64,000 nucleotides of DNA, from positions 239,182,187 through 239,246,186 of the forward strand of contig CM054058.1 in assembly GCA_028641055.1 (NCBI GenBank). Reading direction: 5' to 3'. Shown in pieces: positions 56,707 to 64,000 of this stretch. The notes beneath the pieces were generated by a model. It did not search any database. It was not told the origin of the DNA and was given only the letters and a program-made list of their open reading frames with translations. The translations under genes were made by a program, and so were the position numbers. The DNA comes from Alopecurus myosuroides. Its lineage: Eukaryota > Streptophyta > Magnoliopsida > Poales > Poaceae. Position 1 is the first letter of the stretch; each line of letters opens with the position of its first letter.

Positions 56707-58129
56707 TGATACATGTAAAATGCATACATGAACTTTGCATGTTATTACTTGTTTTTCCTACATATTAGCAACTTATATCCATGTTCTATAATGATTTGGG
56801 GGATTTTCTGAACAATCCCCGTTCTTTTGGTTCTAACCCTGTTTTTCCAGAAAACGTACTTTTTAGTGTTTCAGACTTTCCGGGAGCTTCGGGACTCCAA
56901 AAAGGGCAAGGCCAAAGAGCACGGTTCAGAATTTTTGAGACGAAGACCATGGGCCAAAGTAGAGGGCCAAAAGGCCAACCAGGTGGAAAATAGGACCCTC
57001 CACGCGGCCAGATTCCTTGGCCGTGTGTGGGGCCCCCTTTTTGCCCCCGTGGCTCTGATGCCGTCGATCTTTCTTCTCCCGAGTGTCTCGTGACCTAAAA
57101 ACGACTATATAAAGGGTCCCTGGCCTTTTCGAGAATGATGCGGCGCCGAGAGACAAAACCACGAAACAGAGAGACAGAAGGCTGCCGCCGGAGAAGATCG
57201 GAGGGGGGTAACGCCGCCGGGATCACCCCCGGAGGGCTCCACCCCCTCCGGCGTGTTTATCATCAACATCTACAGCAAGATCAGCTCCATCTCTCCACTG
57301 TAATCTCTTGGCAAACACGATGTATGATGCAATACTATATTCCCTTGATGTATTGTGTCTCCCCGTCTATGTTTGAGTAGTGAATTGTTCTTGGCAATGG
57401 TGAAATAGTTCGTTGATTGGTTGCATACAAGTTTGTTATCTTCTATGATTGTCTTTATGTACAATATATGAGTGCACGCATATGTTGTGGAATGCATGTA
57501 AGGTGATCACCGGTAGCATAATGGAGTGGTGGTGACTTGGGAGTGACAGTAACCTGAGACCGAGCCACAAAGTTAAGTTATTGGGGGATATATATAGGGG
57601 ACCTTAGAACGTAAGGCTATGGTGGGACTTTATGTCTTAATCAATCTTGTGCAGTCATTTACTTGGCCACATGATTCATCATAAGGGGTTGTAGATCATT
57701 TACTTGACTATACCTATTCATGGCTCCTTCCTAGAAGAAACAACTAAGACTAAAACATGTGCTTCACTAATTGTGACAACCACACGAACGAAACACCTAT
57801 TGCTAGAACACTTGCTCCCTTGAGATACTTGAGATATTTGCTGCTTGCTACTTGTGAAACTTGCTTAGAAACTTGCTTTAGAAACTTTCTCTAGGATTAC
57901 TTGCATTTTAAACTTGCTTCACTAGTTACTAGACAAACCACACTCCACGTCACTTGCTTTTAATTAGTTAGTTCCTTTTAGTCAAACTTATTGCTTTGCA
58001 TAAACAGCCATATAAGAGGGTTATAGGGCTTTAGAGAATAGATATCTTACCTTCAGATCCTCGTGGGTTCGACACTCAAATACTTATCGAAAGGTACTAC
58101 AATTGATCTCCTGCACTTGGGAGTCATCA
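56707..58129 (+). repeat. 5' LTR of D2
   Basis: It starts TGATACATG (the 3' copy has TGATGCATG) and ends GAGTCATCA. TATATAAA is at 57106-57113. Confidence 0.94.
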
Positions 58130-58139
58130 AGCACTTTTC

Positions 58140-58156
58140 TGGCGCCGTTGCCGGGG
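58140..58156 (+). other. Primer binding site of D2 (tRNA-Asp type)
   Basis: TGGCGCCGTTGCCGGGG lies ten bases after the 5' LTR end. Confidence 0.92.
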
Positions 58157-58233
58157 AGCGTTGTGCTAAGCTTTTATTCTTGTTTGCATTGCATACTAAC
58201 ATATAAACCTAAAACACAAAAAAAAATTATAAA

Positions 58234-58588
58234 ATGGAAAACAACCAAAAAAAAATTAGAACTGTATAATATCTGCCTTGAATTAGGACATGAAGTGTTT
58301 GAGGAGAAATTGAAAAATTATTTGCACAACAATCATATTTGTGGTAGTACTAAATCTTTGAACACCTTTATTGCTAAGGAAAACCTTGAGCTTGGGGAAG
58401 TTTGTCTTGATGAATATGATATTTTTAGTCCCCCTACTATTGAGGATAAAAATGATATACTTGTTGATTCTATGGAAAGTTTTAAGCTTGGGGAAGTTGG
58501 TTTTGATGAGCATGATATTTCTAGTTCCCCAAGCTTAGAGGAGAAAATTCACTTTGATGATACTATGCCTCCTATATATGATGATTGA
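58234..58588 (+). CDS. D-family ORF, upstream half, with a poly-A frame change at its start
   Basis: This is the same product as D1 12072-12425: ELYNICLELGHEVFEEKL and the two acidic units LELGEVCLDEYDIFSPP and FKLGEVGFDEHDISSSP, ending IYDD then TGA. The ATG that starts the D1 protein is at 58234, but an A9 run after it puts the ATG out of frame here. The open frame instead extends back into the PBS/LTR without a credible start. D2 therefore probably does not make the full protein. Confidence 0.4.
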
Positions 58589-58897
58589 AATGAAAATTAT
58601 GAATGTTTAACTCCCACTATCACTAATGAGGACTTTACTTATGTGGAGAGTAGTGATTCTTTTATGCATGTGGCTCATGATAAGAATGTTTTATGTGATA
58701 TTCATATTGTTGAATCTATTCATGATGCTACTGAAAATTATTATGAGAGAAGGAAACATGGTTACACATATTTCAACAATATTAAGTTTCCCCTCTTTAT
58801 GTTGAAAGTATTGAAGTTGCACTTGATCTACCTTTCTATTCTTGCTATTATGTGCTTCTTTTATTTGTTTCATTACAAAATGCCAATGCATAGGTAA
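58589..58897 (+). CDS. D-family ORF, downstream half with hydrophobic segment
   Basis: The frame follows directly after the TGA of the upstream half: NENYECLTP, MHVAHDKNVLCDIHIVE, then hydrophobic FMLKVLKLHLIYLSILAIMC, ending PMHR and TAG. The D1 equivalent is 11688-11996. One transmembrane helix is plausible; no family assignment. Confidence 0.35.
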   Translation, partial: NENYECLTPTITNEDFTYVESSDSFMHVAHDKNVLCDIHIVESIHDATENYYERRKHGYTYFNNIKFPLFMLKVLKLHLIYLSILAIMCFFYLFHYKMPMHR

Positions 58898-61800
58898 TGG
58901 GTTAGACTTAAAAATAAATTGTTTAATATTTTTTGGTGTGTTCCTTATGCTTTAATTTCCTATTCGGTTTGAGCACACATTTATGTCTTTACAACATGTA
59001 AAATGCCTTTACCTACTGTTATGTATCATTTAGTTTAAGATTTTCATTTTATAAAAAATTTGGGAAAGTAAATGAGAAGGATGAGTAATGGAGAAGTTGG
59101 GGTCGACCTTGAACATGTGTTGTTCATGCCAATGAAACCATTGCAAAGTCTCTATCATTAAAACTTTTTCCAAAGCTAAAAACAATAAAAATATTAGTTC
59201 ACTACTGTAACATCACATTTCTGTCTTATTTCTCATCTTAAATGGCAAGAATAATCTTATATGAGAGATAGGATTAAACAATAGTAATTAGTTGTCCAGA
59301 AAACAGATTCCTGAACTTCACTGCGAAAAATGTTTAAAATCACAGAAGTGGAATTTTGACCTGGTAATTTACGACAGAAATATTTAGTTATCACTACATA
59401 TTTCATTAGTTTTAAGTTTCCTGATTTGAGCAACTTAAGTGCCTCTAAAAATTCACTCTTTACGGGTTGTTCAGTTTTTGGCACATTATGTCTTTATTTT
59501 GCATTGCTCTCATTACTTGTGTTTTCTGTGGTTATTTTGATCAAGGAGCAATGCACAACTGTAGTAACAGTAGTTAATATTTAGAATCAACTCCTGATGT
59601 GTCTTTGTTGTACCTATGTGGATTTTATTTATGGAGGCACTAACCCCTCTAATCAAGTTTTATGTTGAGATTTGTGTAAGAAGAATTTTTAAGGAGGAAG
59701 AGTTGAGTGAGATGAACAAAGATCAAGAGGGACAACCAATAAAGCTTGGGGATGTACCCCTGGGCTCACCCTACATGTATCAAATAAGTACAATAATCCA
59801 AGCTTGGGGATGCCGAGCCACCTCACTCCAACCATCATGATGTTAAGTAAGTAAAGCCTAGCTATATGGCTATAAAGAAAGCGCTTTACGGGAGGCGACC
59901 CGGTTGTTTTTGTTTGGATTTTACTAGTTTCCTCTTGATGTCTCAAGAGATTAGTTTTTGTTGTTTTAATTCTAGAGTTTTCAATAAAGAGTCAAGTCAA
60001 ACCCATTTGGACTTATAAGTTGCTATCCTAGTGCATGAAATTTCTGTTTCAGCATGAGTCTGCTCACCGTATGATTTTACGTTTTTTATTGGTATGCCGG
60101 ATTGAGCTAATTTTTTAGTATGTTCTGAAACTATTCGTCCTATGTAAGCAAAAAAATTGTCTTAATTTTTTGACGAGTCTAGCTTAGGGAAAAACGTTCG
60201 TTTTGCTGCTGTTGCTTTTCTGGACATATTCTGCCTTTTTTTGTTTTATGCACTCTTTGGGCTTGGGAATCGAATTTCCATGATTCTTTCAAGCAAGAGA
60301 GTGAACATAAAACATAATGAACCTTATTGTCTATCTACTGGAGCATTTGATTTGGAATTTTGCACAGCAAGCATGTGATTTGTTTGGTCTTGCTAATCTC
60401 ACCCCACAGAAAAAGAATGGGAGAAACATGTTCTGTGAAGTTTTTTCACAGGGAATAGAGGAGCTGCGACTCAAGACATCCAAGAATGGTGAAAGCCATA
60501 AGCTTGGGGATGTGATGAACACCTCACTGGAGCTACACTCTTTTGGTTAGCACACGTCTACTTTCTGTTTTTCTAAGCAAAGCATTTATCGTAGAGACTT
60601 GAAGCGTCTAGTGTTTGTTTTTATTTTTGTTTTGATAAGACCACACCCATCATTTTATATGAGATTGAGCTACTGGAGTTTGGGGTTGGAATGTATTGTA
60701 TGCTAGTATTATGACTTGGAATAGGGATTCCATGGTTGATTTGAAGAACTACATATGTTTGCATGATTTATAGGCTTTTTATGTGTAGAAATTTGCAATA
60801 ATGTTGTCTTGAGCTATCTCTTATTCATGTCCTTGATGTTAATTGCTGGTTTATTTAGTTTGTCATGAAATGAGTAGTTCTATGGACATATGCATGCATA
60901 GTATCTGGTCAACTATCTCCCTCTTGCTAGCCAAAAATTTAAAAATTCCAACAAGTAAAAACTTGTTTCCAACACTCCTTAGCCAAGTATTTCCAGTGAG
61001 TCCACCATATCTTCCCATTAGCTTCATTGCTATTCCGAGTATGTTCACCATGTGATTGTGTTATTTATGTTCTAAATTAAGATATTCACTTTATTAATTG
61101 TCATGGGTTGAACTTGGGATAGGACTCTCACGAACTTTTGAAGGCACACTTTACTTTTTATGCATCTAATAAACATGACCCAATAATGGGAGCCACAAGT
61201 TTTGCGTTTGACAAGTGTGTGGTTGGGAGCTAGCTATAAATGTGTATCACCGGAAAGCTTTCAACATTGCACAAAAATTTACATTTGGTTGATATCATGT
61301 ACTTTTGTTTTTGGACTCCTGCCATGCCGAAATGAAATAGAGGAATAGTAAGTTTTGATGAGTAAGTATCTATATGACTAGAGAAACGCATTGGGCCGCT
61401 AACCCAAGCCATGCTTTATCATGGTGGAAATTTACTTACAGCTTGAGTGACTCTACAACACATCCTACAATAAAATAAGAATCTATGCATAATAGTGAAT
61501 GAAAATAAAAAGGATGATGAGTCTACTCCGTTTGTTTGTCTTGTCATTGTGACATGGGCTTGTTTCCATGTCATGGGGCAAGAGGTACCTCTTTCGGTTC
61601 TCTATGATGTCATTAATACTTATTATGATTGTACAAAACTTATTAGGAATCTTAAGTTGAGTAATCATGGAGTAGGTTTTCACACTCACGGGGCATGAGG
61701 CTTTCAGCCACCTTGTCATTCACATTACTTCAACATTCACCATTTAAGATGCTAGTGATAAAGGGGCAATGAGAGTCCTAGATCAATGGATACTGCTTTT

Positions 61801-62013
61801 ATTTCATTATACACTTTGTGAACTTTCATGAAGCATCTTTGCTTGCATATTTGATATTTCTTACAACATGAATTGTATATTGCTACTCATTTCTAGTATT
61901 AATCATTTGATTATACGTAGCATGAATAATCCTCCTTGATATCCCATGATTGTTTCAATATGCAAAGTCCATGTTAGTTTTATCACCTTCATACTCGAGG
62001 ACGAGCATGGGTT
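58898..62013 (+). other. D2 interior, mostly non-coding
   Basis: Collinear with D1 8474-11690. PPT-like AAGCTTGGGGATG occurs at 59742, 59800 and 60500, ahead of the true PPT at 62014. The 77-aa frame at 60317-60550 is listed separately; nothing else is supported. Confidence 0.8.
60317..60550 (+). CDS. Short conserved ORF of D family (77 aa), function unknown
   Basis: Begins MNLIVYLLEHLIWNFAQQ; the counterpart of D1 10114-10347 and the same length. It contains HKLGDV, encoded by the PPT-like motif at 60500. No domain recognised. Confidence 0.3.
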   Translation: MNLIVYLLEHLIWNFAQQACDLFGLANLTPQKKNGRNMFCEVFSQGIEELRLKTSKNGESHKLGDVMNTSLELHSFG

Positions 62014-62026
62014 AAGCTTGGGGATG
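62014..62026 (+). other. Polypurine tract region of D2
   Basis: AAGCTTGGGGATG ends one base before the 3' LTR start TGATGCATG. The same sequence is repeated inside the element. Confidence 0.8.
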
Positions 62027-62027
62027 T

Positions 62028-63450
62028 TGATGCATGTAAAATGCATACATGAACTTTGCATGTTATTACTTGTTTTCCCTACATATTAGCAACTTATATT
62101 CATGTTTTATAATGATTTGGGGGATTTTCTGAACAATCCCCCTTCTTTTGGTTCTAACCTGTTTTTCCAGAAAACGTACTTTTTAGTGTTTCAGACTTTC
62201 CGGGAGCTTCTGGACTCCAAAAAGGGCAAGGCCAAAGAGCATGGTTCAGAATTTTCGAGACGAAGACCATGGGCCAAAGTAGAGGGCCAAAAGGCCAACC
62301 AGGTGGAAAATAGGACCCTCCACGCGGCCAGATTCCTTGGCCGCGTGTGGGGCCCCTTTTTGCCCCCGTGGCTCCGATGCCGTCGATATTTCTTCTCCCG
62401 AGTGTCTCGTGACCTAAAAACGACTATATAAAGGGTCCCCTGGCCTTTTCGAGAAGGAGGTGGCGCCGAGAGACGAAACCACGAAACAGAGAGACAGAAG
62501 GCTGCCGCCGGAGAAGATCGGAGGGGGGAAACGCTGCCGGGATCACCCCCGGAGGGCTCCACCCCCCTCCGGCGTGTTCATCATCAACATCTACAGCAAG
62601 ATCAGCTCCATCTCTCCACTGTAATCTCTTGGCAAACATGATGTATGATGCAATACTATATTCCCTTGATGTATTGTGTCTCCCCGTCTATGTTTGAGTA
62701 GTGAAAATTTCTTGGCAATGGTGAAATAGTTCGTTGATTGGTTGCATACAAGTTTGTTATCTTCTATGATTGTCTTTATGTACAATATATGAGTGCACGC
62801 ATATGGTGGGGAATGCATGTAAGGTGATCACCGGTAGTATAATGGAGTGGTGGTGACTTGGGAGTGACAGTAACCTGAGACCGAGCCACAAAGTTAAGTT
62901 ATTGGGGGATATATATAGGGGACCTTATAACGTAAGGCTATGGTGGGACTTTATGTCTTAATCAATCTTGTGCAGTCATTTACTTGGCCACATGATCCAT
63001 CATAAGGGGTTGTAGATCATTTACTTGACTATACCTATTCATGGCTCCTTCCTAGAAGAAACAACTAAGACTAAAACATGTGCTTCACTAATTGTGACAA
63101 CCACACGAACGAAACACCTATTGCTAGAACACTTGCTCCCTTGAGATATTTGAGATATTTGCTGCTTTCTACTTGTGAAACTTGCTTAGAAACTTGCTTT
63201 AGAAACTTGCTCTAGGATTACTTGCATTTTAAACTTGCTTCACTAGTTACTAGACAAACCACACTCCACGTCACTTGCTTTTAATTAGTTAGTTCCTTTT
63301 AGTCAAACTTATTGCTTTGCATAAACAGCCATATAAGAGGGTTATAGGGCTTTAGAGAATAGATAGCTTACCTTCAGCTCCTCGTGGGTTTGACACTCAA
63401 ATACTTATCGAAAGGTACTACAATTGATCTCCTGCACTTGGGAGTCATCA
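62028..63450 (+). repeat. 3' LTR of D2
   Basis: 1423 bp, nearly identical to 56707-58129; TATATAAA at 62425-62432. Confidence 0.94.
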
Positions 63451-63455
63451 GTTGC

Positions 63456-64000
63456 GTGTTGGGATACCCCAAGAGGAGGGTGTGATGAGCACAGCGGTAG
63501 GAAATTCCCCTTAGTTAAGAACCAAGGTTATCAATCCAGTAGGAGGAATAGGATCTTAGGAAGGTTGATGCCACTGACGGTGGTGCTGGCGCTGCATCGG
63601 TGTCAGCAACAACGTGGAACCTGCACACAACACAACGAAAAACTTTGTCCCAACAGTACAGTGAGGTTGTCAATCTCACCGATCTTGCTAAAAACAAAGA
63701 TTAGACGTATACTGTGGAAAATGATGTATGCTTGCAGTAAGTAAAGAAAGCAGGAAATTGTTGTGGTTTGTTTAACAGTGTGGAAAATGGACCGGGGTTC
63801 ATAGGTTCACTAGTGGTGTCTCTTCGTAAAAGATAGCATGATGGGTGAACAAATTACAGCTGGGCAATTGACAAATAGAGGTTGCACCGTAGTGCACAAT
63901 ATAACATGATGATTAATATGATATTTAGTGTGGGCATTACAACAATATACATAGACCAACATCCATCTACATCTATGAGTAATAATCCACCCTCAGGTTA
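63456..64000 (-). repeat. L 5' LTR, resumed after D2 (continues beyond window)
   Basis: GTGTTGGGATACCCC and the following bases match 22336 onward of the L 3' LTR, with visible divergence. No gene. Confidence 0.88.

Larger units (their letters stand above)
56707..63450 (+). mobile_element. Non-autonomous Athila-like LTR retrotransposon D2, full length
   Basis: D2 is 6744 bp, with LTRs of exactly 1423 bp each (56707-58129 and 62028-63450), a tRNA-Asp PBS, a PPT at 62014-62026, and GTTGC on both sides (56702-56706 and 63451-63455). It is collinear with D1 but plus-oriented. No polymerase genes. Confidence 0.94.
22327..64000 (-). mobile_element. Athila-like LTR retrotransposon L, heavily nested, right end outside window
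   Basis: On the minus strand the parts are: 5' LTR (64000 down to 56698, interrupted by D2), PBS 56687-56671, gag and protease remnants (56504-54110), interior pieces 53561-54109, 41077-41211 and 23903-25875, the PPT, and 3' LTR 23902-22327. G and F are inserted in the interior with perfect 5-bp duplications whose flanks rejoin. There is no RT, RNase H or integrase, so L is a gag-protease element of the kind seen in non-autonomous Triticeae Athila relatives (family name not assigned). Confidence 0.88.

Noticed and set aside
1..64000. CRISPR array, tRNA or rRNA genes, host protein-coding genes
   Set aside because: I saw no regular repeat-spacer pattern and no tRNA-like or rRNA-like sequence other than tRNA-complementary primer sites. 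All long coding frames belong to transposable elements.

Overview
The window is plant nuclear DNA, most likely from a pooid grass and probably Triticeae. The evidence is very high transposon density, Athila-like LTR elements primed by tRNA-Asp (PBS TGGCGCCGTTGCCGGGG), chromovirus polyproteins, and LTR termini such as TGATACGTC and TGTAACATCCC that are familiar from wheat and barley relatives. The species is an inference. I found no host gene, no rRNA or tRNA gene, no CRISPR array and nothing bacterial; every kilobase I can explain is transposable element. Element labels (P, H, D1, D2, K, L, M, N, G, E, F, C1, X) are mine.

Layout from the left. The right part of a PIF/Harbinger DNA transposon (P, 1-2940) sits in the 3' LTR of H, a minus-strand LTR element (2941-18861) with a huge LTR (about 6 kb) and only 1.8 kb of non-coding interior. 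D1 (7039-13953, minus, TSD GCAGT) is inserted in the 5' LTR of H. H itself interrupts an older LTR fragment M (18862-19529), which abuts a further fragment N (19530-19724). K (plus strand, from 19725) starts in N with an LTR, a tRNA-Asp PBS and a broken gag. It is cut at 22326 by L, a minus-strand relative of K that fills the rest of the window (22327-64000, right end not reached).

Inserted in L are: G (25876-41071, plus, TSD CTTAG), a decayed CRM-like chromovirus; F (41212-53560, plus, TSD AGTTT), a young Tekay-like chromovirus; and D2 (56707-63450, plus, TSD GTTGC), a sister copy of D1. G in turn carries a 4.8-kb solo LTR (E, 26889-31731, TSD CATCT) exactly at its LTR/PBS junction, a copia-type solo LTR (C1, 36835-38164, TSD TTGAC) between RNase H and integrase, and an unclassified insertion X inside integrase. 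The remaining parts of L are its 3' LTR (22327-23902), interior pieces (23903-25875, 41077-41211, 53561-56697 with broken gag and protease on the minus strand), and its 5' LTR (56698-56706 plus 63456-64000).

Insertion order follows from the nesting: N, then M and K; H into M; L into K; G, F and D2 into L; E, C1 and X into G; P and D1 into H. Only F has a nearly intact polyprotein, with a single-base deletion in the reverse transcriptase region, and it has lost its 5' LTR end and PBS. H, D1 and D2 encode no polymerase and must have moved with proteins supplied in trans. The most unusual signals are a candidate three-exon acidic ORF inside the LTR of F that uses a GC-AG intron, and repeated internal copies of the polypurine-tract motif AAGCTTGGGGATG in D1, D2 and L.
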